Below are positions 39,576-50,031 of a stretch of 64,000 nt of DNA, one piece after another. The position numbers and the translations under genes are program-made. The DNA comes from Theocolax elegans (Eukaryota > Arthropoda > Insecta > Hymenoptera > Cerocephalidae). The DNA is taken from assembly GCA_026168455.1 (NCBI GenBank), contig JANSJX010000051.1, positions 22,501-86,500 of the forward strand. Direction: 5' to 3'. The notes under the pieces were generated by a model, which saw only the letters and a program-made list of their open reading frames with translations, searched no databases and was not told the origin of the DNA. The first letter of the stretch is position 1. Every line of letters begins with the position of its first letter.

Positions 39576-40056
39576 ATAAATTTTTTTTTCCTAACGAGTC
39601 ATGAAGTTTAGCGATTTGATTTTCCATTATTTTTAATGCTTCTGTAATATTTGAACTTGAAATCGTTACTGTCAAATCATCAGCAAATTGTGAATACTCT
39701 AATGGACCTTCATTTAGTTGAGAAATAAAACTAGCATAAATAGAGAAAAGTGTTGGGATGGAACAACATTCCTGAGGTAGACCAACATTTACATTAAATA
39801 TTTCATTTTCTTCAGTCGTTATATTAACTGGAATTAATCTTCTTTGATGAATTAAATTTTTATAAGAAGTAATTAATTGTTTAGGTAAACCAAACTCTAT
39901 TAAATAATAATATCTCTCTTGAATAATAATATCAGGTATTGCATTATCAAATGCTCCTTTAATATCCAAAAATAAAGCAATTAAACTTTCGTTTTTAAAC
40001 AAACTTTGTTGTATTTTATTTGTACAAATACTTAGGCTATCTAAACTAAGAACCAT
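39576..40056 (-). pseudogene. LINE reverse transcriptase fragment
   Basis: About 160 codons of a non-LTR retrotransposon RT domain in one frame. It has the palm motif FLDIKGAFDN (first catalytic Asp), a GLPQ motif and the FADDLTV box with the catalytic Asp pair. The domain is cut at its C-terminal side by the satellite at 39575 and at its N-terminal side by a SINE-like insertion. It belongs to the same decayed element as the RT N-terminus, endonuclease and ORF1 pieces to the right. Confidence 0.85.
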
Positions 40057-40063
40057 ACTAATC

Positions 40064-40335
40064 TATAATTTAATATTTTTTCTATGCACTGTAACAAACA
40101 TGAAGCCAATGAAATTGGCTCGTACTCTGGTGGTCCCAGGTTCGATTCCCGGCCCCGGCCGATTGATACAAGCACCACTGGCGAATGTATTTTCAACAAG
40201 TGCTTTCTTCACCAAGACATCGTATGATCTCCATCGCTGATTAACACCGGTTTGGGAGCATAAAAAGAGCGACGTTAAAATAATAATAATAAAAAAAAAA
40301 AAAAGTATGTGTTCCATTGTTCTGGAAATAAACCT
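40064..40335 (+). mobile_element. probable tRNA-derived SINE inside the LINE
   Basis: Contains a perfect RNA polymerase III B box, GGTTCGATTCCC (around 40138), in a GC-rich head, and ends in an AAT-repeat/poly-A tail (40276-40304). A plausible but poor A box lies about 25 bp upstream of the B box. It interrupts the LINE RT between its N-terminal motif and palm motifs, with some RT sequence missing. Exact ends and a target duplication could not be fixed. Confidence 0.45.
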
Positions 40336-40379
40336 GAACTGACTCTATCATTATATATATATAATTAAATTCTTAATTA

Positions 40380-41010
40380 GAATTCCGGTAACATTTTTGA
40401 AATTTTATATGAAATTTTATCGTAACCAGGTGTTGAATCATCGTTAAAAGTATTTAGAGCAGTTATTAATTCTTCGAAAGTAATAACTTTTAATAATTGA
40501 TTTTTATAGATTGAATCTACATTTTTAATTTCTAAATATATATCTATATCTTATAAACGAGCATTATTTTGAAAAATTTAATTTCCATATGAAGAAATTG
40601 GTTTATTAAATCCATTTTTGAGAAGTTTAATGAAATGCCAAACATTAGAAACTGGTGTTCGTGGACTTATCGATTCAGCAAATTTGCTAAAAGAATCTTT
40701 CTTTTTGCTTGTTTTAAAGTTCATCTTATTGTTTCTGCACATATTTTTTTGTATTCAATATATTTTTCTAAATTACTTAAATATTTCATTGATTTAAAAC
40801 TAGCTTTTCTTTTCCTAATCATTCTACGACAATCTTCAGACCACCATATTTTACCCTTTCTTTTACCATTTTTATTATTATTATTTATGCAATTATTATT
40901 TACATTTGTTTTATTTTTATTAATTTTGTATGAATCAATAATACAGTTATTTATAATTTCAACAAATTTTTCATATCTAAAAATTTACATTCTCATTAAT
41001 AAATTCTAAA
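40380..41010 (-). pseudogene. LINE RT N-terminus and linker, decayed
   Basis: Minus-strand frames include a segment reading TFEELITALN...STPGYDKISY, the conserved start of non-LTR RT domains (ending near 40390). Upstream comes a basic linker with WW-ED and RKRKASFK-like residues (around 40690-40860). Several stops and frameshifts separate the pieces. Not functional. Confidence 0.7.
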
Positions 41011-41046
41011 GTATTAAAATAATTTTTTTATTTTTCCAAATGTTCA

Positions 41047-41818
41047 TTAAAATTGATTCCAAATAACTTTATTTAATTTATATCTATAAACAATTTTTTC
41101 TACAATTTTAAATTTTTCATTAATTTCTATTTTAATAGAAAAGTGGTCACTACCCCAAGAGTCGTCGAGAACCCTCCAACTAGCCTTCAAAGCAAAATGA
41201 ATAGATGTAAAGGAAAGATCTATATTCGAAAATTTTAACACATTATCCTCACCCTGGTAATAAAAATGTGCTAGATCAAAATTATTTAATAAAAAAAATT
41301 CATCAGCTTCAAAACATTTAGCAACGTTCTCACCACTAGTGCAACATCTATTACTTCCCCATAAAAAATTGTGGGCGTTGAAATCACCCAATATAAAAAA
41401 TCTTTCATAATATTTTACCTTATCGATTAATGCATTTAATTCTTCTATAGTAACATCATTACCTGCTATAGATGACGTTTAACATCCGAGTATAAGAATC
41501 TCACTCGTGCTGGCACGAATAGTCATACAACTGCTGCAATCTCCAAGCTATCCAAATTTATATCCAACTCCAAACTTTCCGACATAAGATTGTTTCTTAT
41601 CAAAATTAAAAAACTACCTGTTTCACCTCTGTCAGGATCTCTATCAAAACGATAAGACAAGTATCCATTAATATGAAATGTTCTATCTTTATTCAACCAT
41701 GATTCAATAATAACTATAAAGTCGTATTCCTTATATTTATCACAAAAGTTAATAAAATCTAATTTATTATTATTGCTTCTTGCATTTTATTGCAATATTT
41801 TTAATTCATTTTTTTCCT
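41047..41818 (-). pseudogene. LINE apurinic-type endonuclease, decayed
   Basis: Pieces in more than one frame give the AP-endonuclease fold of I/Jockey/R1-type LINEs: LKILQ-NARS at the start (near 41818, with a stop in place of the usual Trp), an ESWL motif, DRDPDRGETGSFLILIRN, the catalytic GDFNAH motif (41391) and the terminal GSDHFSI motif (about 41140). A stop and frameshift at about 41480-41560 break the gene. Confidence 0.8.
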
Positions 41819-42019
41819 TCATAATTATGATTAAAAAATAAAAAAGAAAAATGAAGAGGAAAAGGAATAAGAAAATTATAATTCAGAATTAAAATCTTAT
41901 GTAAATCATTTATTTTTTTCTCTCTTTCTTTTCATTAAAGTTATTTAAACGTTTAGCATTGTCAATTCTATCAAATAATGTATCAGAAATTTTATCTTAC
42001 TTATTTTGTATATTAATAT

Positions 42020-43560
42020 TTTTTTTTTATCACTTGTTCCTGTGTTTGCTGCTGTTGTTGTTGTGATCGTCGCTGCTGTTGTTGGCTTCTTTGTTGATCT
42101 TTACGTTGATCTGGTTGAGTCCTTGAATTTTGTTGAGCATCTTGTCGATTTCTAGTTCTTTGGTTTACATATTGTCTAGGCAGGTTGTATGATAATTGTA
42201 TGATACATCTTTTCCATTCTCGACTACAAAACTATATTTCTTTAAAAGTTGAGCTTTTTATTCTCTAATACAGGAAAATTTTCTTTTTTTTTCTTAATGT
42301 TTGATATCTTTTAATAATAGATGGAGGACAACCACTTTCTCTTATAATAATATTCTTCGTTTCCAAAAAAGGTAAATTGTCATGAGCCATTAGAATATTG
42401 ATTCTATAGTAGAATTTGAAAAAGTCATATTCTGAGCTAATACTTTTTGTGATTACCGTGGCAATTGCTGCAAACAGGTTTAGTTATTTCCAAATTCGTA
42501 TTTGGATCTATACTTCTGCATGTATGATTTTCTTGTTTTTCTTCTCCGCACACAATACATATAGGTGTCTCTTTACATCTTTTGCTAGTATTTCCGAATT
42601 TGAAGCAATTAAAACATTGTATTGGACGAACAACATACGGTTCAACAAAACATCTTATTGAAAAAACATATATTTTTAGGCAAAACTTGACCTGATAATG
42701 TGATCAAAATAGATTTACTTGGAATCCACCTGTTTTCACTAGACGTCGAATCCTTATTTCTTCTGTTTAGTCTTTTAATATCTACCACATCAACATCAGA
42801 GATTATACTCTCCATAATATCAATTTTGTTTATATTTGTAGGAACGTTCCTAATTATACTTCTTCTAACTTTTCTATATGTGAGAATATACTTTTCTAGG
42901 TCATGTTTACTTAGGCTTGTGTCCATTATCAGTCTCTTTTCCTCTTCTTTAGTATCACAGATAATCTCAAACATAAATTTACTTTTTCTTTTTATGTCAG
43001 TTATCTTTGTATATTCTTTATATATAATGTTGCCCACGTTAAAAGGATTCAATTCTTCTGCTTTTGGTTTAATAAATTTGCAACAAACACCAAACGGACC
43101 TTTATTTTTATCGTTATATATTTCTTTTTTTAAGTTCGATTTATGAATATCATCTGTATTACTTACATTATTTGCCTTCCTTTCTTAGTACATATTTATC
43201 CAATTCGACAAGCCTGTAAAATTGGACGGGTTCATTTTCGTTGCTTCACTAATCGATGAATTATCTATCAAATTGGACGAGTCCATTTCAAGTTTTTCTT
43301 TATTTTGATCGTTAGCTAGTTTTTTAGTAGCACTTACATTGCCTTTATAATTATCTTCTTCTGATTCTTCGCATCTTCTTTTGTTACTTTGATTTTCATT
43401 AATTGAGAGTTTTCAATTCCAATAACTGTTAGTACATTTTTCAAATCGCTCGAATTATAACTGTATTTATCCTTCACTTCTAATTCCATCCTGAACTCAT
43501 AACTATTATACGGACACTGCGAGTCATCGGTGCCCTTTCTGGTTATATTGGTTAACTCAA
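42020..43560 (-). pseudogene. LINE ORF1 (Gag-like), decayed
   Basis: The best stretch (42642-43145) has the KGPFGV motif and RNA-binding-like core of ORF1 proteins from I-type LINEs. Downstream, 42420-42640 encodes CCHC zinc knuckles (CFNCFKFGNTSKRC, then CIVCGEE and CSNCHGNH). The first knuckle has Asn in place of the His ligand. The C-terminal region (~42040-42110) is Gln/Arg-rich. Frameshifts and stops interrupt the frame. Confidence 0.75.
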
Positions 43561-44844
43561 TCTTTTCTTTTTATTAATTATAATTCGTCCGATTCAAATT
43601 CGTGATGCTTTTTCTTATTTTAATTTTAATATTTATCTCTTATATTCCAATACAACCTTTCACCTCGGTTAGTTGCGAATCGAATCCTCAAAAGTAATGC
43701 TACATACACTTCAAAATAGTGCCATCTACCGGTATCTGTACCAATCGCCAAGTAAATTATGTATTAGTACAAATAATGTTGTACACACACATTTAATAAT
43801 CCAACAATGTGTACGCATATATATATATATATATATATATAATATACAGGCGTCGATATATTGGCATTAACTTGTTTACGTACTGCTAGTTTGCACAATT
43901 TTGCTTAGCAAACTATAGCGCCACCATTTAGATAAATCTAATATCAAACCTAATAACTTACTGACCGGACTAAAACTATTCTTACCCTCCCACATCGCCT
44001 TAATGAAATCTAAGTAGTGAAATTTATGATGAAAATTTTAAGAAAACTCGGAAAATACGACCTCTATTTTATTTTTATTACTATATTATATAAACTTATT
44101 TATTTAATTTTTATTGTAACTTAAATCAATTACCTATTCGATGAAATTTCAGAAACAAATGTGGTTACAAAAAAATGTCTTCACGTGTACAGCAAAAAAT
44201 TTCGAGACGAATAAGAAAATTCGTATATCAAATTATTAATGCAGCAGTATAAAAAAACAAAAAATGATATACCTTCAATATTTCACTAGTTTTGCATTAC
44301 TTTTATATTATTGAATTTATAATTTTAAATGTATCCTAGTGTTATAAAAGAAAAGTTCCACTTTGATCATTCTGAATAATTGAATAAAACACACAAAACT
44401 ATGTGTGTGTGTGTGCGCGCGTGTAAGTGAGTGTTTACATAATGTAATGCAAGAAAGTTTTTGCTTGTAAAAATTTGACAAAATTTCAACGATACACTAA
44501 CTTGTAACTAAATCTGTATAAACATTAGAATTATTAAAAAAATTTTATTTTATCAATAAATTATGTAATTATAATACAATACCTTTAAAACCTTAATAAT
44601 ATTAACAAACATCATTGATGCGTAACTTCAAATCATTTGAGCATTCATAATTAAGTCATAATTAGAAAATAAGTACAAATTATAATGTAACGTAGTGAAT
44701 GAATTAACAAACAAACACGCCTAATTAATTACAAAATTATACCAGGTGCGATGCACTTATTCCAAAAATAATACAACTCCTAATTGCTCCATACGTGTGC
44801 TGCTTCAAGTCTAACTGACAAATTTCCGTAAATTTACCCCCACT
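43561..44844. other. no gene seen; LINE 5' flank and microsatellites
   Basis: AT-rich sequence with an (AT)n run at 43817-43843 and a (GT)n/(GC)n run at about 44403-44425. The first ~100 bases may be the LINE 5' UTR. No reading frame with coding character. Confidence 0.5.
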
Positions 44845-45543
44845 ATGAACGTACCTTTAGGCTCAGAAGCACACTTAATTGATTATTTAAAGTAAGTAAT
44901 CTTTTTTATTCTATAATGCATTTATTTTATTAACTATTAATTACATAAATGTTTTATTTACTTATTTTTTCCTTTCAGTAACGTAAAGTGTGCAGTGGCT
45001 GCGAACCATCTACTTGCTGCTGATTTCACATTATATAGTGAGTATTTCATTTGATTAGACCAAGAATAAAACTAGATTTATTAATAATTGTGAAATTATA
45101 ATTTTTTTAGTCAGAACAACCGAGAAATCGGAGACGGGAGAAGTAGCAGCCACAAAAAAAAGTAAGTAATTTCTTTCTTATTTGTAAATAAAATTTATTT
45201 TTAAATAAAAATTCATACGAATAAATTTTTTTATTATTTTGGTCAAAAACACTCAAAAATCAAAATATAGGATCTTTCATAGATTTAAGGGATTTCTTGA
45301 TGGTTTTTAATTGAGATTGCTTAACCTATATATATATTTGTAGATCCATCGCGGCGAGAAATGGGGAAGCTGTTGCAGGGGATGCCAGTCATATTAAATA
45401 AGATATCCTGGATGATGCAACGTAGAATAAGCGGCAATAACCCCAATACAACACTGCCCTTCACCATTACAGCCGAAACACCACAGGTTGGAGATAAAGA
45501 ATTTAATTTATATTGTAACGGGTTTTTAGATCCGTTGCGTTAG
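44845..45543 (+). CDS. small four-exon gene, copy 1, with a 3' end altered by a Gypsy insertion
   Basis: Four exons (44845-44891, 44979-45037, 45111-45161, 45344-45543) with good GT..AG sites: donors GTAAGT, GTGAGT, GTAAGT; acceptors TTTCAG, TTTTAG, TTTGTAG. They join in one frame to a 118-residue protein. The product is partly hydrophobic at the N-terminal third and contains a TEKSETGE segment and a MGKLLQGMP...MMQRR segment; no family was recognised. The Gypsy LTR at 45514 replaces the last codons: this copy reads ten LTR-encoded residues before its stop, where copy 2 has three. The ATG at 44845 lies just before the point where similarity to copy 2 starts, so it may be fortuitous and this copy 5'-truncated. 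Function unknown. It could be host or part of a duplicated element. Confidence 0.6.
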
Positions 45544-46265
45544 ATTTAATAAATCGATTGTGCGCGGTGACAATGCACTCGCGAGCATGAGAGTGACCGG
45601 TAAAAAAATCTACAATAAATAGTGTTCGCGCACGAAATCTACGTGTCCGGGCGAATACTCGGTGCCGTGTCCCGCGTCTGGACAGGGTTCGTAGATTTCG
45701 GGAGAAAGGGATAACAGTCACAATCAGTTCTCGAACATAAATAGAAATAAGCTTTATTACTAACAAATAAAAATAAAATAAAAGATCAAACGCCCGTAGC
45801 GGGCAATCGCAGTAGCCGGGAATCGGCGCGTGTAGGGAAGAGAGAGAGAGAGAGAGATGTCAGAACGAACACTTACAACTGCCGGTGCGACCGCCAACCT
45901 CCTCCCTTCAATGCGTATTCGCCGTGCACGCTTGTGCGGTTTTTAGTGGTGAAATAAGATAGTGCACTTGCACTCACGCACGCTATAACAACCCCAAGTG
46001 TCACACCGAACGATCGTTTTTTGTCCCTCGGAAAGCGCACCACGGTATCTCTTCGCTCTAGCCGTCTTCTCTCGCTCGTAGACGGTAGGTCTCTCCTCGC
46101 CAAAATTACGCAGGCTATCGATAGGGGTCTCTCTCTTTCTCTCTTACCTCTACACCTTCCCGTGCGCTCTCGCTCCTCGACGGCTGAACTGTAACAATAC
46201 TTAGAATGTTAGTACATATCAGCTGTTGTGAGAGAGAGACGAGTAACGATTTAATAATCGTTACA
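45514..46265 (-). repeat. 3' LTR of the Gypsy element (752 bp)
   Basis: Ends form TGTAACG...CGTTACA, a 7-bp inverted repeat. Identical by eye to the other LTR. Contains a short (GA)n run and several small unconvincing frames. Confidence 0.97.
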
Positions 46266-46277
46266 CACCTCCCTCCC
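46266..46277 (-). other. polypurine tract of the Gypsy element
   Basis: Minus-strand GGGAGGGAGGTG ends exactly at the 3' LTR start; plus-strand primer site. Confidence 0.8.
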
Positions 46278-46473
46278 AGACGCTGGTAACCGGTCCAGGT
46301 GCCAGCTCTGAACTAGTCTCTCTCTCTAGTAAATGCAATAATAAGAGAAAATAAAGAAGCAATAAATTTTAATAATATGCAAAAGATAAGAAACTAGAAT
46401 TAACAAGGGAAGTTATGTATAGGGGTAAGTAAATAATTTACACGCCAATTCCCATTACCTTAGGATTTATTCC
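46278..46473. other. Gypsy 3' untranslated stretch
   Basis: About 200 bp between the pol stop and the polypurine tract; no gene, no env remnant. Confidence 0.7.
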
Positions 46474-49400
46474 TTAGTATGATGGTTTGTTTCGTATTCT
46501 TAATCTGCGCGGCGACAATTCGCCTGGGTCTTGGATCACTCTACGTGGTCCCCTCGGTCGTCCGCGCGGTCGACTTATCACCGGTTGTACGCTTTCGTTA
46601 ACTCTTTCCTCAACTTCATCAGTTAAGATACAATCGACTCGTTGTCGTGTCGGTACGGTACTACGGTTTACAATTACGCGGGTTTGTCTAGGTCGTCCGC
46701 GTTTACGTACATTATGCGACGGTACTTGGCGAACTGTGTCGGTTGCATTGTTTGTAAGCACCAACTCCTGGTTCTGGTCAGCGGAATCAGATCTAGCTAC
46801 GTAAGGTTTAATTTGGCTTACGTGCGATTCGCCCGCATCTTGACCATCCTCCGTTATTAAATGGACTACATTTTGGCCTAAAATTGCCGTTATTGTATAT
46901 GGTCCAATGTTCTTTGGGGCTAACTTGGCGGCAATTCCTTGGGCGGCAGAAGATAAAATGCGATTTCGCTTCATTACTTTATCGCCGACATTGTAAATTA
47001 CTTCGCGATGTCTTTCGTCATAGTATTTCGCTTGATGTGCCTGCGCTCGCGCAGAGTTTTTAGCAGCTTCCGCGTGGGCGTTACACAATTTTGCTAGTCT
47101 AGCGATCAAATTTTCATGCGCTTCCGCTTCTCCGCAAACTTCTGCGTTTCTTTCGATTTCGCGACGTAAAGTTTTAGGGGGAATCGGGTTTCGTCCCAAA
47201 TTGAGGAAAGCCGGACTGTAGCCCGTCGAATCGTGTATTGCCGTATTATACGCGAACTGAAATTCTGGTACATGTTCGTCCCATGTATTGTGATTTCCTT
47301 CAATAAACGAGGTCATCATTGTCTTTAATGTACGATTCACCCGCTCGACAGGGTTCGCCTGCGCGTGGTACGGGGGAATGGTGGTTTGTTGTACTCCATA
47401 CGATTCTAAAAATTTTGACATCGCTTTGTTTCGAAACTCTGTTCCGTTGTCCGAATGGAACGTGTCTGGAACTCCAAAACGTAGAAAAATCCTTTCTTCT
47501 AAGTGTTTTTGAACGCTAGCTGCGTTGGCTTTCCGAATCGGAATGCATTCCACCCACCTCGTAAATAGGTCTAAAAACACGAGCAGATATTCGTAACCGT
47601 GTTTGGAGCGTGGGAGAGGTCCCATAATATCTCCAGCGACGATTTCCCATGGGCGTGACGCAAGACGGCGACCCATGAGTCCTGCTGGCGCAAGTTGTTG
47701 TACTTTGCACTGTTGACAAATAAAGCACTCTTGTACAAATTTTGCGGTGTCCTTCTTTAAGCTTGGCCAATAATAATATTGGGCCACTCTTTCTTGGGTC
47801 TTAGCTCGACCAAGATGTCCAGCGACTGGTTCTGAGTGACATTCTTCGAGAACTTGTGTACGGCGTTCGCTAGGGAGCACTAGTTTCCACGCGTCTTGAT
47901 CTCCTACATTTTCTTCGTACCGGGAATGCGGACGGTAATAATAAAGTTGTCCGTTCGTTATTTTCCACCAAGGGTATTCGTACGGTGTCTCACGAACGGC
48001 GTCAAACATTCGCAGGTACCAGGGATCAGGAGTTTCCGGCCGAATATTCACGGTAGCTATTTCAATATTGTCATCTTCGTGCATACGAGATAGCGCATCC
48101 GGCACGTGGTTAAGTGAACCTTTCCTGTGTTCAACTTCATAATCGTACGCTTGTAATTCCAGGGCCCATCGAGCGAGACGACCAGTTGGGTTACGCAAAT
48201 TGCATAACCATTTAAGACAACTGTGATCTGTTACTACTTTAAAGTGGTAACCTTCTACATATGGTCGAAATTTTCTTATGGCCCATAGGATAGCTAAGCA
48301 CTCTCGCTCGGTAACGGAATAGTTCCGTTCGGCTGGAGTCATGGTGCGACTCGCAAAACACAAAACGCGTTCGTCTCCGTCGATCTCTTGGGTGAGGACG
48401 GCCCCCAAGCCCGTATCGCTCGCATCGGTCTGAATTGAAAATTGATGGGCGAAAGACGGTCTATGTAGAACTGGTGCAGAGGCGACCAGAGCTTTAATTT
48501 GGTCAAAGACATGTTGTTGCTCTGATCCCCACTCATAAGCGACTCCGCTCTTTGTAAGTCTAGTCAAAGGCTCGGCCAAGGTCGCAAAGTCTTGGAGAAA
48601 CTTGCGGTACCACGACGCCATTCCTAAGAATCTACGTAATTGTTTGAGATTCTTTGGCGCCGGGTACTCCAGAATCGGGGCAATTTTGTCCGGATCTGGG
48701 CGAAACCCTTCTCGGTTTACCATAACGCCGAGGAATTTAACTTCTTGACGGCAGAATTCGCTTTTCTCACGGTTGATAGTCAGGCCTGCGCTTTTAATGC
48801 GCTTTAAGATATGCTCCAACCATTTTAAGTGATCGTCAAACGTCTCAGTCACGATGATAATATCATCTAGATACGAAAAAGCGAATGGCTCCAAATCATG
48901 TCCAATGAGGCGATCTGAGAGTTCTTGAAAGGTTGCTGGTCCGCCAGCAACTCCGTACGGCATCCGTATGAATTCGAAGAGTCCTAAGCCCGGTACAGTA
49001 AATGCTGTCAATGGTTGGGCGTTAGCAGATAGCGGGATTTGATGGTATGCCTGGCTAAGGTCCAGAGTCGTTATATAGCGGGCTTTCTGTAGCTTGCGAA
49101 GCACCGCATCCATATAGGGAAGTGGGTATGCACTTGTCTTCGATACCGAGTTTAATTTTCGGTAATCGACACAAAAGCGATACGAACCATTCGACTTCCG
49201 AACCATGACGACAGGGCTAGACCAAGGACTAATAGATTTGCGGATTATGCCCGCGTTAAGCATTTGCTGCACTTGAGCATGCATCTCGTCTTCAATTTTT
49301 TTCGACACCGGATAATACCGTTGTTTAATAGGCCGTGTAGTAGTTAATTCAATGTCATGCTCTGCCCATGTTGTGCAACCCAATGGTGCGTCGCTCGCAG

Positions 49401-50031
49401 GTAAGACACGATCAAGCAATGCTTGCAATCGTCTTCGTTGGGTTTCATCAAGATCTGCGAGGCCAATTGACGACAGGCACGTACTAAATTTTCCTTCTAC
49501 CGAAACAGTGGCAAGTTCCAATGGAATCTCTTCTGTAGCACCTTCGATAGTTAATTTGCATTCGCGGGGCCATAAAACTGTATTGAACGCTCGTTGGAAG
49601 TCAGCTCCTACTAGGCAGTCCGCATCGAGATCACGAACAATGATGACCTCTACTGGTCGTTTGATGCCAGCTACAATGAACGGCAATTCAACTTGTCCCA
49701 AAATTGGAACGGTTCGACCATCTGCTAGGCGAGCATCCGGTCCTGGGTATGGTTTGACTCTTCTACCAATGGCAGAAGCGATTTGTAATCCGACTGGACC
49801 CAGAACCGTGCGAGCTGCTCCGGAATCATGTAGTGCGCGAATACGCGAACCACCAACTTCGACTGGAAACCACCATCGAGGGAATTCCTTGGGATTTTCC
49901 AAATCCGTTGAATAAATGTCGATTCCGTCATTTTCTGTCTGTGCTAAATTAGCACTAGGCTCGGTCCCTAAAAGGTGACTTGGGGCGATCGGGACCCGTT
50001 TTACTCGCCCCTCCTGCCTTTTCCCGAACAA
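46474..50031 (-). CDS. Gypsy Pol polyprotein (protease, RT, RNase H, integrase)
   Basis: About 1185 codons, open throughout. Domain order: aspartic protease with HDSGA (Asp ~69); reverse transcriptase with TLDLSQAYHQI (Asp ~324) and YLDD (~387-390); RNase H starting with QTDASD (~535) and including TDHSCLKWL (~601); integrase zinc finger HHCC (His 732/739, Cys 769/772), catalytic core Asp801, Asp861 (HSDNGTEF) and Glu896; and a basic RGRPR-rich C-terminus that may bind chromatin. The integrase-last order is that of Ty3/Gypsy. There is no ATG of its own near the start. The frame overlaps gag by 31 bp in the -1 register and is entered by ribosomal frameshifting at 50019-50025. The polyprotein makes cDNA and integrates it. 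Confidence 0.97.
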   Translation of the reverse strand: MFGKRQEGRVKRVPIAPSHLLGTEPSANLAQTENDGIDIYSTDLENPKEFPRWWFPVEVGGSRIRALHDSGAARTVLGPVGLQIASAIGRRVKPYPGPDARLADGRTVPILGQVELPFIVAGIKRPVEVIIVRDLDADCLVGADFQRAFNTVLWPRECKLTIEGATEEIPLELATVSVEGKFSTCLSSIGLADLDETQRRRLQALLDRVLPASDAPLGCTTWAEHDIELTTTRPIKQRYYPVSKKIEDEMHAQVQQMLNAGIIRKSISPWSSPVVMVRKSNGSYRFCVDYRKLNSVSKTSAYPLPYMDAVLRKLQKARYITTLDLSQAYHQIPLSANAQPLTAFTVPGLGLFEFIRMPYGVAGGPATFQELSDRLIGHDLEPFAFSYLDDIIIVTETFDDHLKWLEHILKRIKSAGLTINREKSEFCRQEVKFLGVMVNREGFRPDPDKIAPILEYPAPKNLKQLRRFLGMASWYRKFLQDFATLAEPLTRLTKSGVAYEWGSEQQHVFDQIKALVASAPVLHRPSFAHQFSIQTDASDTGLGAVLTQEIDGDERVLCFASRTMTPAERNYSVTERECLAILWAIRKFRPYVEGYHFKVVTDHSCLKWLCNLRNPTGRLARWALELQAYDYEVEHRKGSLNHVPDALSRMHEDDNIEIATVNIRPETPDPWYLRMFDAVRETPYEYPWWKITNGQLYYYRPHSRYEENVGDQDAWKLVLPSERRTQVLEECHSEPVAGHLGRAKTQERVAQYYYWPSLKKDTAKFVQECFICQQCKVQQLAPAGLMGRRLASRPWEIVAGDIMGPLPRSKHGYEYLLVFLDLFTRWVECIPIRKANAASVQKHLEERIFLRFGVPDTFHSDNGTEFRNKAMSKFLESYGVQQTTIPPYHAQANPVERVNRTLKTMMTSFIEGNHNTWDEHVPEFQFAYNTAIHDSTGYSPAFLNLGRNPIPPKTLRREIERNAEVCGEAEAHENLIARLAKLCNAHAEAAKNSARAQAHQAKYYDERHREVIYNVGDKVMKRNRILSSAAQGIAAKLAPKNIGPYTITAILGQNVVHLITEDGQDAGESHVSQIKPYVARSDSADQNQELVLTNNATDTVRQVPSHNVRKRGRPRQTRVIVNRSTVPTRQRVDCILTDEVEERVNESVQPVISRPRGRPRGPRRVIQDPGELSPRRLRIRNKPSY
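49982..50025 (-). promoter_or_regulatory. -1 ribosomal frameshift signal (gag-pol)
   Basis: On the minus strand the slippery heptamer GGGAAAA (50025-50019) sits in the right gag register (G GGA AAA). A 7-base spacer follows, then a stem GGGGCGA (50011-50005) pairing perfectly with TCGCCCC (49988-49982), with the gag stop (50003-50001) in the loop. Pol is in the -1 frame, as required. Confidence 0.85.

Noticed and set aside
45503..46103. Minus-strand 76-87 codon frames in the Gypsy LTR
   Set aside because: They lie wholly in the LTR, occur in both LTRs, and resemble no protein.
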